This document shows, in pieces, positions 1 through 7,717 of a stretch of 64,000 bases of DNA (position 1 is the first letter of the stretch; each line of letters begins with the position of its first letter). The notes under the pieces are model-generated. The model was not told the origin of the DNA. It ran no database searches and saw only the letters and a program-made list of their open reading frames with translations. Origin of the DNA: Streptomyces pseudovenezuelae (GTDB lineage: Bacteria; Actinomycetota; Actinomycetes; Streptomycetales; Streptomycetaceae); assembly GCF_029892565.1 (NCBI RefSeq), contig NZ_JARXVH010000011.1, positions 289,475 to 353,474 on the forward strand, written 5' to 3'. Both the position numbers and the translations under genes were made by a program.

Positions 1-399
1 GGCCGCCGCCTCGTCCTCCTCGGCGTCGGGGCGGGGGCCGTAGCCGTCCTCGAAGTCGACGCGGAGGTCCTCGATGGGCTCGCGCTCCAACTTGGCACGC
101 ACGCGCGCGTAAACGGGCTCTGCGAGGTCGTCGCTCAGACCGAGCACCGCGGCGAAGGAGGCGGCGTCGGGGGCGTGTTCGTCGAGGGCGGCGAGCGCCC
201 GGTCGCCCCAGGAACGGATGGTGTCGGCGGCGAAGACGTCACCGGGCACGTACACGGTGTGGACGGGCTGGCGGCTGCCGGGGTCTCCGGGGTAGCGGCG
301 CTCCAGTTCGGCGTCGACCGGGGCGAGGGAGGCGCTGATCTCCTCACTGACGGCACCCGCGAGGCTCGTCGACACGTTCTCCTGCTGGCCCTGACCCAT
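1..399 (-). CDS. DUF6986-type aldolase/citrate lyase family protein, N-terminal part
   Basis: Only the first 133 codons lie in the window; the gene runs off the left edge. The ATG at 399 follows a good AGGAGGG ribosome site. The visible protein starts MGQGQQENVS, has no signal peptide, and reaches a VDFEDGYG motif followed by an acidic stretch near its visible end. That motif is typical of the HpcH/HpaI-citrate lyase-like TIM-barrel fold, where acidic residues bind the divalent metal. In actinomycetes this family (DUF6986) is often found near purine or glyoxylate metabolism genes, but that context is not visible here. The exact substrate is unknown. Family assignment rests on the motif and overall resemblance only. 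Confidence 0.7.
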   Translation of the reverse strand, partial: MGQGQQENVSTSLAGAVSEEISASLAPVDAELERRYPGDPGSRQPVHTVYVPGDVFAADTIRSWGDRALAALDEHAPDAASFAAVLGLSDDLAEPVYARVRAKLEREPIEDLRVDFEDGYGPRPDAEEDEAAA

Positions 400-430
400 C
401 CCGCACCCTCCTGTTTTCCACTGTACGGAA

Positions 431-445
431 TCAACAATCCGTTGA
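431..445. promoter_or_regulatory. Inverted repeat upstream of the aldolase gene
   Basis: TCAAC-AATCC-GTTGA has perfect 5-bp arms with a 5-bp spacer. It lies 32-46 bp upstream of the aldolase start, in a locally AT-richer stretch. The position fits an operator over or near the promoter of the minus-strand gene. The regulator is not identified. Confidence 0.4.
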
Positions 446-656
446 ATGAAGTTATCTGGGCATCTTCGGGATGGTCAACACCGTGTCCACGGGAAGCCAC
501 ACAGCCATCCCGACATGTTCACGCCCATCTCACCCGCGGGTATGACTCCCGGGTATCTCCCTTGTGCAACGCACGACACACCACACGCACGCCCCTTCAC
601 ACGCACGACTCGCCATACTCACGACGCGTCCGGCTGTTGCCACCGAAGGAGCCTCC

Positions 657-1598
657 GTGCCGAGCTCTCGCCGAGTCACCCGCCGCCTGGGCCTCAAAGC
701 CGTGTTGGCCGCGGCGGTCACCGTGCCCCTCTCCAGCGCCGCGATTCCCCCCTCGTCCGCGTCATCCACCTCCTCGGCCCCCTCCACCTCGGCACGAGCG
801 GGTCGAGTGCGCCGCGCACCCCTCCTCGACGTCATGACCTTCAACCTGCGCTTCGCCGGCACCGCCGAACCCAACAGCTGGCACGACCGCCGACCGGTGA
901 TGCGCGAACTGCTGCGCAGCGCGCGCCCCCAGATCATCGGCACCCAGGAAGGCCTCTACCAGCAACTGCGCGACATCGACGCCGACCTCGGACCGGACTA
1001 CGACTGGATCGGCACCGGCCGCGAGGGAGGCAGCCGCGACGAGTCCACGGCGATCTACTACGACCTGCGGCGCCTGGTCCCCGTCGAGCACTACACCTTC
1101 TGGCTCTCCGACACCCCGGAGGTCATCCGCTCGAAGACCTGGGGCGCCGCCTTCCCCCGCATCGTCACCTGGGTCCGATTCAGCGATCTCGCCGACGACG
1201 GGCGGGAGTTCTACGTCCTCAACACCCACTTCGACCACGTAAGCCAGTACGCGCGCGAGCGCAGCGCCACGCTGATGACCCAGCGGATCGCGGAGTTCGA
1301 CCGCACCCTGCCCGTCGTGGTCACCGGCGACTTCAACGTCGCCGCGCACAAGAACCCGGCCTACGACACCCTGGTGGGCTCGGGACTCGTCGACACGTGG
1401 AACGCGGCGGAACAGCGCAGCGCCCTGTACGGGACCTTCCACAGCTACCGGGAACCCGCGCCGAACGGCGACCGCATCGACTGGATCCTGACCTCCCCGG
1501 GTGTCCGGACGAACCGGGCGACGATCAACACCTTCTCCCTGAACGGCCAGTTCCCCAGCGACCACCTGCCCGTACAGGCGTCACTGACCCTGGGATGA
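657..1598 (+). CDS. Secreted endonuclease/exonuclease/phosphatase (EEP) family protein
   Basis: Predicted 313 residues from the GTG at 657, chosen because GAAGGAG lies just upstream; a longer in-frame start at 564 has no such site. The N terminus (RRVTRRLGLKA, then a hydrophobic Ala/Val run and a Ser/Ala-rich stretch) looks like a twin-arginine-type export signal. The mature part carries the EEP fold signatures in order: TFNLRFAG near residue 62, GTQEGL, a central NTHFDH, VVTGDFN with the catalytic Asp/Asn, and a C-terminal SDHLPV with the catalytic His. Members act on phosphodiesters such as nucleic acids, sphingomyelin or inositol phosphates; the substrate here cannot be told. It is monocistronic and followed by a strong hairpin. 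Confidence 0.85.
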   Translation: MPSSRRVTRRLGLKAVLAAAVTVPLSSAAIPPSSASSTSSAPSTSARAGRVRRAPLLDVMTFNLRFAGTAEPNSWHDRRPVMRELLRSARPQIIGTQEGLYQQLRDIDADLGPDYDWIGTGREGGSRDESTAIYYDLRRLVPVEHYTFWLSDTPEVIRSKTWGAAFPRIVTWVRFSDLADDGREFYVLNTHFDHVSQYARERSATLMTQRIAEFDRTLPVVVTGDFNVAAHKNPAYDTLVGSGLVDTWNAAEQRSALYGTFHSYREPAPNGDRIDWILTSPGVRTNRATINTFSLNGQFPSDHLPVQASLTLG

Positions 1599-1601
1599 GC
1601 A

Positions 1602-1639
1602 GAGGCCCCCACGACCGTCGAAACGGTCGCGGGGGCCTC
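1602..1639 (+). terminator. Hairpin terminator after the EEP-family gene
   Basis: A 16-bp stem (GAGGCCCCCACGACCG pairing with CGGTCGCGGGGGCCTC, one mismatch) has a 6-nt loop. It starts 4 nt after the stop codon and sits between two convergent genes, so it may serve both strands. Confidence 0.75.
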
Positions 1640-1678
1640 GTAAAGCCGTAGCACAAGTCAGGGGCAACCCCAACCGGA

Positions 1679-2641
1679 TCAGCCCTTGCGGGTGTTGACC
1701 TCTTCGGTGAGCTGGGGGACGACGTCGAAGAGGTCGCCGACGACGCCGTAGTCGACGAGGTCGAAGATCGGGGCCTCGGCGTCCTTGTTGACCGCCACGA
1801 TCGTCTTGGAGGTCTGCATGCCCGCGCGGTGCTGGATCGCGCCGGAGATGCCGTTGGCGATGTACAGCTGCGGCGACACGGACTTGCCGGTCTGGCCGAC
1901 CTGGTTGGTGTGCGGGTACCAGCCCGCGTCCACGGCGGCGCGGGAGGCGCCGACGGCCGCACCGAGGGAGTCGGCGAGGGCCTCGATGATCGCGAAGTTG
2001 TCGGCGCCGTTGACGCCCCGGCCGCCGGAGACCACGATCGCGGCCTCGGTCAGCTCCGGGCGGCCGGTCGACTCGCGCGGGGTGCGCGCGGTGACCTTGG
2101 TGCCGGTGGCCTGGTCGGAGAACGTCACGTTCAGCGCCTCGACCGCACCGGCGGCCGGAGCGGCCTCCACGGCGGCGGAGTTGGGCTTGACCGTGATGAC
2201 CGGGGTGCCCACGGAGACGCGGGTCTTGGTGGTGAAGGAGGCGGCGAACACCGACTGGGTGGCCACCGGACCCTCGTCGCCGGCTTCCAGGTCGACGGCG
2301 TCGGTGAGGACGCCGGACTTGATGCGCAGCGCGAGACGGGCGGCGATCTCCTTGCCCTCGGCGGAGGACGGCACCAGGACGGCGGCCGGGGAGACGGCCG
2401 CGACGGCGGCCTGGAGGGCGTCGACCTTGGGGACGACCAGGTAGTCGGCGTACTCGGACGCGTCGTGCGTGAGGACCTTCACCGCGCCGTGCTCGGCGAG
2501 CGTGGCGGCGGTGTCGGCGGCACCGTTGCCGAGAGCGACGGCGACGGGCTCGCCGATGCGGCGGGCCAGGGTCAGCAGTTCCAGGGTGGGCTTGCGGACG
2601 GCACCGTCCACGTGATCGACGTAGACGAGAACTTCAGCCAT
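1679..2641 (-). CDS. etfA: Electron transfer flavoprotein alpha subunit
   Basis: 320 residues from the ATG at 2641 (MAEVLVYVDHVDG). EtfA pairs with EtfB, binds FAD and passes electrons from acyl-CoA and other dehydrogenases to the quinone pool. The C-terminal FAD domain is recognisable: VSGGRGVNG, then TGKSVSPQLYIANGISGAIQH, where the SVSP and GISGA..H elements contact FAD, and a final DLFDVVPQL helix. Length is typical. It lies 55 nt downstream of etfB on the same strand, so the pair is surely co-transcribed in the order etfB-etfA. A dense acyl-CoA-dehydrogenase partner is not adjacent, though one is encoded at about 43.0-44.7 kb. Confidence 0.95.
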   Translation of the reverse strand: MAEVLVYVDHVDGAVRKPTLELLTLARRIGEPVAVALGNGAADTAATLAEHGAVKVLTHDASEYADYLVVPKVDALQAAVAAVSPAAVLVPSSAEGKEIAARLALRIKSGVLTDAVDLEAGDEGPVATQSVFAASFTTKTRVSVGTPVITVKPNSAAVEAAPAAGAVEALNVTFSDQATGTKVTARTPRESTGRPELTEAAIVVSGGRGVNGADNFAIIEALADSLGAAVGASRAAVDAGWYPHTNQVGQTGKSVSPQLYIANGISGAIQHRAGMQTSKTIVAVNKDAEAPIFDLVDYGVVGDLFDVVPQLTEEVNTRKG

Positions 2642-2696
2642 GGGAATGGTCTCCTGCGTGCTTGCGAAGTCTGAGGGGCGGTAAGCGAGTTGGGCC

Positions 2697-3485
2697 TTAG
2701 ATGAACTTCTGGCCCGCGAGGAACTCGGCGAGCTGCTTGCCGCCCTCGCCCTCGTCCTTGACGATCGTGCCGGCGGTGCGCGCCGGGCGCTCGGCCGCGG
2801 AGTCGACGGCGGTCCAGGCGCCTTCCAGGCCGACCTCGTCCGTCTCGATCTCCAGGTCGGACAGGTCCCAGGCCTCGACCGGCTTCTTCTTCGCCGCCAT
2901 GATGCCCTTGAAGGACGGGTAACGCGCCTCGCCCGACTGGTCGGTGACCGACACGACCGCGGGGAGGGAGGCTTCCAACTGCTCGGAGGCGGTGTCGCCG
3001 TCACGGCGGCCCTTGACGACCCCGTCCTCGACGGAGACCTCGGACAGCAGCGTGACCTGCGGGACGCCCAGGCGCTCCGCGAGCAGGGCCGGGACGATGC
3101 CCGCGGTGCCGTCGGTGGAGGCCATGCCGGAGACGACCAGGTCGAAGCCGGCCTTCTCGATCGCCTTCGCCAGCACCAGCGAGGTACCGATCGCGTCCGT
3201 GCCGTGCAGGTCGTCGTCCTCTACGTGGATCGCCTTGTCCGCACCCATGGAAAGCGCCTTGCGCAGCGCGTCCTTGGCGTCCTCGGGACCCACCGTCAGG
3301 ACGGTGATCTCCACGTCGTCGTCGGAGTTCTCCGAGATCTGCAGCGCCTGCTCGACCGCGTACTCATCCAGTTCGGAGAGCAGACCGTCCACGTCGTCCC
3401 GGTCGACGGTCAGGTCATCGGCGAAGTGCCGGTCGCCAGTGGCGTCGGGCACGTACTTCACAGTGACAACGATCCTCAAGCTCAC
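2697..3485 (-). CDS. etfB: Electron transfer flavoprotein beta subunit
   Basis: 262 residues from a GTG at 3485 (MSLRIVVTVKYVPD), preceded by a TAGGAGAG ribosome site; the reading frame stays open far upstream but has no family match there. EtfB carries the AMP-binding site and the electron-bifurcation or transfer interface with dehydrogenases. The conserved MGADKAIHVEDDD and VVSGMASTDGTAGIVPALLAERLG regions are present and in order, as is the YPSFKGIMAAKKK segment. It is the first gene of the etfBA operon. The region upstream (3486-3715) contains a poly-A/T-rich patch and no gene. Confidence 0.95.
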   Translation of the reverse strand: MSLRIVVTVKYVPDATGDRHFADDLTVDRDDVDGLLSELDEYAVEQALQISENSDDDVEITVLTVGPEDAKDALRKALSMGADKAIHVEDDDLHGTDAIGTSLVLAKAIEKAGFDLVVSGMASTDGTAGIVPALLAERLGVPQVTLLSEVSVEDGVVKGRRDGDTASEQLEASLPAVVSVTDQSGEARYPSFKGIMAAKKKPVEAWDLSDLEIETDEVGLEGAWTAVDSAAERPARTAGTIVKDEGEGGKQLAEFLAGQKFI

Positions 3486-3715
3486 GCCGGCTCTCCTACT
3501 GCTTCGTCTTTTTTTCGGCTGCCTCTTGCAGGCAGCATAGGCGCCCCAAGCGGCCGATCCCGGTCGGGGCGGGCTGCGCTCCGAACGAAATATTACTCGC
3601 CAGTACACCCAGTTCCTGCCCGCTAAGCAAGCGCTTTGAACTGTGACCTGTGCAACGCAGCGTAATCGGAACCCGACGGCTCCGCAGAACGGCGGCCCAG
3701 CGACGCAGGGGACGT

Positions 3716-4231
3716 TCAGTCCCGCAGACCGCTGAAGTGCCCTTGGTGGTAGAGGAGCGGACGGCCGGGACCGGCGGGGTCGCCGAGCACGAACTCGGCG
3801 AGGACGACCCGGTGGTCCCCCGCGGGCACGCGCGCGTGGACCCGGCAGACGAGCCAGGCGAGGACGTCGTCGAGGACCGGAACTCCTTCGGGACCCTCGC
3901 GCCATGCCGTGGGTTCCCCGAAGCGGTCGGCGCCGCTCCTTGCAAAGGTGGCCGCCAACTCCTGTTGGTGCTCCCCGAGTATGTGAACGCCGATGTGCTC
4001 GGTGGCCGATATCGCCGGCCAGCTGGAGGCGCCGGTGCTGATGCCGAAGGAGAGGAGCGGGGGCTCGGCGGAGACGGAGGTGAGGGAGGTGGCGGTGAAG
4101 CCGACCGGGCCCGTCTCACCGAGTGCGGTGATCACCGCGACGCCCGCCGCATGCCGGCGGAAGACGGAGCGCAGCAGGTCGGGAGAGGCGAGTTGAGGGG
4201 TACGGGCGCCTATGTCGGGCGTGGCCGTCAT
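3716..4231 (-). CDS. Flavin reductase domain protein (FMN-binding split barrel)
   Basis: 171 residues from the ATG at 4231, after an AGAAGGA site. The protein has the flavin-reductase-like split-barrel pattern: FRRHAAGVAVITA near residue 24, GFTATSLTSVSAEPPLLSFGI (the phosphate- and isoalloxazine-binding region), and LLYHQGHFSGL at the C terminus. Such proteins use NAD(P)H to reduce free FMN or FAD for a partner monooxygenase. A leader peptide of the cysteine-attenuation type lies 45 nt upstream, which suggests sulfur-responsive control and hence a role in sulfonate or organosulfur use. No monooxygenase partner is adjacent, so the physiological role is inferred. Confidence 0.85.
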   Translation of the reverse strand: MTATPDIGARTPQLASPDLLRSVFRRHAAGVAVITALGETGPVGFTATSLTSVSAEPPLLSFGISTGASSWPAISATEHIGVHILGEHQQELAATFARSGADRFGEPTAWREGPEGVPVLDDVLAWLVCRVHARVPAGDHRVVLAEFVLGDPAGPGRPLLYHQGHFSGLRD

Positions 4232-4276
4232 GGAGTTGTTCCTTCTGGGAAGAGGGGCGAGCGGGTCCGTGGCTGC

Positions 4277-4357
4277 TCAGCAGCCCGGACAGCGCGCACT
4301 CGCGGTGCGGGCCAGATCCACGTGGACCCGCCCGAAGAGAAGGAGTTCCGAAGGCAT
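4277..4357 (-). CDS. Short putative leader peptide ending in two cysteines
   Basis: A 26-codon ORF, MPSELLLFGRVHVDLARTAS followed by ARCPGC and a stop, sits just upstream of the flavin reductase gene. It matches the streptomycete putative leader peptide pattern (HVDL-x-R-x-x-S-A-x-C) found ahead of sulfur-metabolism genes. There the terminal Cys codons are thought to let ribosome stalling sense cysteine supply. It has no ribosome site; a TATCGT box lies 12 nt before the ATG, so a leaderless start is plausible. The leader stop is 45 nt from the next ATG. Mechanism is inferred from the family pattern. Confidence 0.7.
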   Translation of the reverse strand: MPSELLLFGRVHVDLARTASARCPGC

Positions 4358-4440
4358 ACAGTCAGGTTGACGATAGGTGGTGCGCGCAGTCAAGTACGTT
4401 CCGGCATATGGGAGATGCCTCACCGTCCGCGACACAGTCG

Positions 4441-4869
4441 TCAAACCGCCTCCCCCAGTGCCGCGATCACGTCGGCCTTGCGCGGCTGGCCGGTGGCACG
4501 CCGAACGACCCGGCCGTCGGCGTCGAGGACCAGGACGGTCGGGGTCTTGAGGATGTCGAGTTCACGGACGAGGTCCAGGTGGTCCTCGGCGTCGATCTCG
4601 ACGTGGGTCACGCCCGGGACCAGGTCCGCGACCTCGCCGAGGACCCGTCGAGTCGCCCGGCAGGGCGCGCAGAAGGCGCTGGAGAACTGGACGAGCGTGG
4701 CCCGCTCGCCGAGTTCGGCGCCCAACTCGCCCGCGCCGAGCCGCTTTCCGTCGTCGCGCCCGCGCACCCGTACCCTCCCGCTCCGCCGCCGCTGCAGCAC
4801 TCCGTAGGCGCTCGCCACCGCGAGCACCGCCACGCACACCACGAGTCCGGTCATCTTGGGTCCAAGCAT
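4441..4869 (-). CDS. Membrane-anchored thioredoxin-like protein
   Basis: 142 residues if the first ATG (4869) is used; an internal ATG at 4854 (MTGLVVCVAV) is equally possible and neither has a clear ribosome site. Residues about 6-25 form one membrane anchor, followed by a basic linker and a thioredoxin domain. The redox motif is C67-A-P-C70 in FSSAFCAPCRA, and the cis-proline segment is LKTPTVLVLD. The expected role is thiol-disulfide exchange on the face reached after the N-terminal helix. It is divergent from the DUF4395 gene 60 bp away, whose product also has a CxxC, so the two probably form a redox relay. Confidence 0.85.
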   Translation of the reverse strand: MLGPKMTGLVVCVAVLAVASAYGVLQRRRSGRVRVRGRDDGKRLGAGELGAELGERATLVQFSSAFCAPCRATRRVLGEVADLVPGVTHVEIDAEDHLDLVRELDILKTPTVLVLDADGRVVRRATGQPRKADVIAALGEAV

Positions 4870-4929
4870 TCACGAGACTGCAAAGATTCCCGCTGACTGA
4901 AATCGTTCCCCGTACGGAATGCTTGATTC

Positions 4930-5346
4930 ATGGACATCGATGTGCGGGGCCCCCGCTTCGGAGCGGCCCTGACGACCGTCGTGCTGGCGGTCGTGCTGAT
5001 CACCGGGAACGTCTGGCTGCTCGCCTGGCAGACGCTCGCGTTCGCGCTCGGCGCGGCAGGCGGGGTGGGGCGGTCGCCGTACGGCTGGCTGTTCCGGAAG
5101 GTCGTACGTCCCCGGATCGGGCCGCCGACGGAGTTCGAGCCGCCGGAGCCGCCGCGGTTCGCGCAGGCGGTCGGACTGGCCTTCGCGGTCGTCGGGCTCC
5201 TCGGTTTCACGGTGGGTCCCGAGTGGCTCGGACTGGCGGCGACGGGTGCCGCGCTCGCGGCGGCTTTCCTCAATACCGCGTTCGGGTACTGCCTGGGGTG
5301 CGAGATGTACCTGGTTCTGCGCCGCGTCACGGCAAGCGCGGAGTGA
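4930..5346 (+). CDS. DUF4395 membrane protein with CxxC
   Basis: 138 residues, with four predicted membrane segments grouped as two hairpins (about 11-26, 31-45, 80-97, 100-117). The last helix is followed by GYCLGCEMY, a Cys121-x-x-Cys124 pair. DUF4395 proteins are commonly linked to thioredoxin-like genes in actinobacteria. The head-to-head thioredoxin gene here fits a transmembrane electron-carrying role like that of CcdA/DsbD, although the fold is different and the function unproven. The ATG at 4930 lies only 60 bp from the divergent start, so both promoters share that spacer. Confidence 0.8.
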   Translation: MDIDVRGPRFGAALTTVVLAVVLITGNVWLLAWQTLAFALGAAGGVGRSPYGWLFRKVVRPRIGPPTEFEPPEPPRFAQAVGLAFAVVGLLGFTVGPEWLGLAATGAALAAAFLNTAFGYCLGCEMYLVLRRVTASAE

Positions 5347-5476
5347 TCAGGAAGTAAAGGGCACTTAAAAGCCCGAGGTGGATCACTCGGGGCAGACGTG
5401 ACGAGGATCTCGCCGTTCACAGGCACTTGGGGTGGCTCCCCGGCCGTTCTTGGGGCACGATCTGCGAGATGCCGTA

Positions 5477-5496
5477 AACCTACGGCTGCGTAGCTT
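5477..5496. promoter_or_regulatory. TetR-type palindrome before the acyltransferase gene
   Basis: AACCTACGGCTGCGTAGCTT is a 20-bp palindrome with one mismatched pair; its core CTACG-GCTG-CGTAG is perfect. It ends 51 bp upstream of the acyltransferase start. Cores of this form are typical of TetR-family lipid regulators. The cognate regulator is not in the window as far as can be told. Confidence 0.55.
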
Positions 5497-5547
5497 TCCC
5501 GCCGGGAGCTCCCTTCCCTGGCCGAGAAGGAAGGGCCCATTCCGTCC

Positions 5548-6276
5548 ATGGCCGAGCTTGTCTACCGTCCCGTCGTTGGTTTCGCCCAGGCATTGTTCAA
5601 GGCGTGGGACCTGAAGATCGACTGCCAGGGTTCGGAGAACATCCCGCGCTCGGGCGGTGCCGTGCTGGTGAGCAACCACATCAGCTACCTGGACTTCGTC
5701 TTCGACGGCATGGCGGCCCTCCCGCAGAAACGTCTCGTTCGCTTCATGGCGAAGGAGTCCGTCTTCCGGCACAAGATCTCCGGCCCGCTGATGCGCGGAA
5801 TGAAGCACATCCCGGTGGACCGCAAGCAGGGTGAGACGGCCTACGCGCACGCACTGGAGTCGCTGAAGTCCGGCGAGATCATCGGGGTCTTCCCGGAGGC
5901 CACGATTTCGCCGTCGTTCACGCTCAAGAGTTTCAAGTCGGGCGCCGCGCGCATGGCGCAGGAGGCCGGGGTTCCGCTGATCCCGATGGCGGTGTGGGGC
6001 ACACAGCGCCTGTGGACCAAGGGCCACCCGCGCAACTTCAAGCGCAGCCACATCCCGATCACGATCCGTGTGGGCGAGGCGATCGAGGCCTCCCGCGACA
6101 AGTACGCGGGCGCCATCACCCGCCAACTCCGCGAGCGCGTCCAGGAACTCCTGGAAGCCGCCCAGCGCGCCTACCCCGTCCGCCCCAAGGACGCCAACGA
6201 CACCTGGTGGATGCCGGCCCACCTGGGCGGCACGGCTCCGACGCCGGAAGAGGTCAAGGCGGCGGAGGCCCGCTGA
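5548..6276 (+). CDS. Lysophospholipid (1-acylglycerol-3-phosphate) acyltransferase
   Basis: 242 residues from ATG 5548, after a GAAGGAAGG site. PlsC/LPLAT family: the catalytic HX4D box is H44-ISYL-D49 in SNHISYLDF. The glycerophosphate-binding segment is KHIPVDRKQG near residue 90, then FPEATISPSF near 115 (the FPEGT-like box) and a GVPLIPMAVWG strand. These enzymes transfer an acyl chain from acyl-CoA or acyl-ACP to lysophosphatidate at the inner face of the membrane. No obvious helix beyond the amphipathic N terminus is present. It is a single gene with a palindromic operator upstream and a hairpin downstream, consistent with regulated membrane-lipid remodelling. Confidence 0.9.
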   Translation: MAELVYRPVVGFAQALFKAWDLKIDCQGSENIPRSGGAVLVSNHISYLDFVFDGMAALPQKRLVRFMAKESVFRHKISGPLMRGMKHIPVDRKQGETAYAHALESLKSGEIIGVFPEATISPSFTLKSFKSGAARMAQEAGVPLIPMAVWGTQRLWTKGHPRNFKRSHIPITIRVGEAIEASRDKYAGAITRQLRERVQELLEAAQRAYPVRPKDANDTWWMPAHLGGTAPTPEEVKAAEAR

Positions 6277-6283
6277 CGTCGGA

Positions 6284-6305
6284 CCGACGGCCTGACAGCC
6301 GTCGG
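6284..6305. terminator. Hairpin between convergent genes
   Basis: CCGACGGC and GCCGTCGG form a perfect 8-bp stem with a 6-nt loop. It starts 8 nt after the acyltransferase stop and lies before the end of the opposing B3/B4 gene, so it may act in both directions. Confidence 0.6.
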
Positions 6306-6330
6306 CACGCCTCCGGCGAGCAGCCCGTGC

Positions 6331-7029
6331 TCAGACCCCGGACGCCGCGCGCACGTCGATCCGTGCCCCCGGGCTGAACTTCCCCAGCAACTCGGCGAGT
6401 TCAGCTCCCGCCGCCTCGACCTCCGCGACCGGCATCGGGGCGAGGCTCTCCAGCAGGAAGAGCGCCGAGACGGATTCCTCGGTGAGGCGGGTGCGGGGGC
6501 CCTGGCGCCAGTTCCAGCGGCGGCAGGTCACGCCCACCTCGTCGCGCCACACGACCTCGCCCGCGTCGGGGTGTTCGACGGTCTCCTCGCCGCCGGCCAC
6601 GGTCACGAAGTCCTCCTGGCCGGTGGCCCGTACGAGGTGCATTCCGCTCTGGATCCGGTCGAGGTCCTCGCCGCCGACGGGGATCAGGTGGGCGACGCTG
6701 ATGGCGTTGTAGAGGTCGACGAGCAGGTTGATCCGGGGCAGGCCGGCCTCCGAGAGGGCCCTCTTGGCCAGTGCCTCCGCCGAGTTGCGGGTGCGTGAGG
6801 GCTTCGAGCCGAACGCCGTGTAGACCTCGCGCCAGGCGACCATGTGCGGGTCCTCGTGCGGGGCGCGGCCGTCCAGGCGTGCGGTGAGGCGGCGGGCCGC
6901 GTCGTCGAGGAGGGCCGAACTCTCCTCCATGCTGGGGCCGTTGACGAGTCCGTGCGCCTCGATGGCGACGTGGGTGAAGCCGGGCGCGAGGGCCCGTACC
7001 TCGTCGGACACGGTCAGGGAGAGAGTCAT
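6331..7029 (-). CDS. B3/B4 domain protein (PheT-like tRNA-binding fold)
   Basis: 232 residues. The fold resembles the B3/B4 domain of phenylalanyl-tRNA synthetase beta chains, which binds tRNA or edits misacylated product. Here it stands alone, without a synthetase. The conserved pattern WREVYTAFGSKPSRTRNSAEAL, then RINLLVDLYNAISVAHLIPVGGEDL, is clear in the middle, followed by EVVWRDEVGVTCRRWNWRQGPRTRLTEE. Stand-alone members may clear misacylated tRNA or bind nucleic acid; this is untested. It lies 8 nt downstream of the transglutaminase-like gene and is probably co-translated with it. Confidence 0.8.
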   Translation of the reverse strand: MTLSLTVSDEVRALAPGFTHVAIEAHGLVNGPSMEESSALLDDAARRLTARLDGRAPHEDPHMVAWREVYTAFGSKPSRTRNSAEALAKRALSEAGLPRINLLVDLYNAISVAHLIPVGGEDLDRIQSGMHLVRATGQEDFVTVAGGEETVEHPDAGEVVWRDEVGVTCRRWNWRQGPRTRLTEESVSALFLLESLAPMPVAEVEAAGAELAELLGKFSPGARIDVRAASGV

Positions 7030-7037
7030 CGTCTGCC

Positions 7038-7631
7038 TCAGAGTGCGGTGGGGAGGGTCTGCCAGAGCTGCGGCCGGTCCGGTGCCGCCTTGAGGGCGCC
7101 CAGTACGGCCGGGTGTGGTTCAGCGTACAGTACCGGGTAGTCCATCTCACTGGACTTCGGATCGGGTACCCAGGCCAGCCGTTCACCGTCGAGCGAGAAC
7201 CGGGCGTCGACGCCCGGCTTGTTGCCGCGGGGGTCCTGCCGATGCCAGGCGCCGTTGAAGCGGACGGCGACCAGGCCGTGGACGACATGACCGTCGCCGT
7301 CGCCGCGCGCCAGCCGCTGATAGCAGAGCGCGGTGGGGATGTCCTCGGCCCGCAGCAGGGCGGCCAGGGCGTGGGCCTTGGCGTGGCAGATGCCGGTGCC
7401 CTGCTCCAGCACGCCGGAGGCGCGCCACGTGACCCTCATGTCGCCCGAGTCCTGCGAGTGCGGAATGGTGTCGCGCACGAACTCGAAGGCCAGTTGTGCA
7501 TAGACATACGAGTCCGCCGCATTCCGGGCCAGTCGCGCGGCCGTCTCCCGTACGAGCGGATGATCGTGGTCGATGACCTCGTCGGCGGCCAAGTAAGAGG
7601 ACAGGTCGGGCTTGTTCTGGATCAGCTCCAT
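7038..7631 (-). CDS. Transglutaminase-like domain protein
   Basis: 197 residues, no signal peptide. The transglutaminase-like catalytic triad can be read: Cys in GTGICHAKAHALAALLRA, His in HVVHGLVAVRFNGAWHRQ, and Asp in the following RQDPRGNK. This is the usual spacing for the small bacterial superfamily members, which may be cysteine peptidases or amidases rather than cross-linkers. It precedes the B3/B4 gene by 8 nt. The pairing of these two small families suggests they act together. Substrate unknown. Confidence 0.8.
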   Translation of the reverse strand: MELIQNKPDLSSYLAADEVIDHDHPLVRETAARLARNAADSYVYAQLAFEFVRDTIPHSQDSGDMRVTWRASGVLEQGTGICHAKAHALAALLRAEDIPTALCYQRLARGDGDGHVVHGLVAVRFNGAWHRQDPRGNKPGVDARFSLDGERLAWVPDPKSSEMDYPVLYAEPHPAVLGALKAAPDRPQLWQTLPTAL

Positions 7632-7717
7632 GCCTGCAGAGCATAGAAATGCGATCCCCCGAGAGTCAATGACTTTTCAGGCGACCGCATATCTATGCGT
7701 CGAGATCTTCGGCACGC

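Noticed and set aside
4870..4929. Sigma-R or ECF-type promoter between the thioredoxin and DUF4395 genes
   Set aside because: GGGAAT and GGAAC boxes are present, but no matching GTT or CGTC box occurs at the required spacing, so disulfide-stress control is not supported by the sequence.
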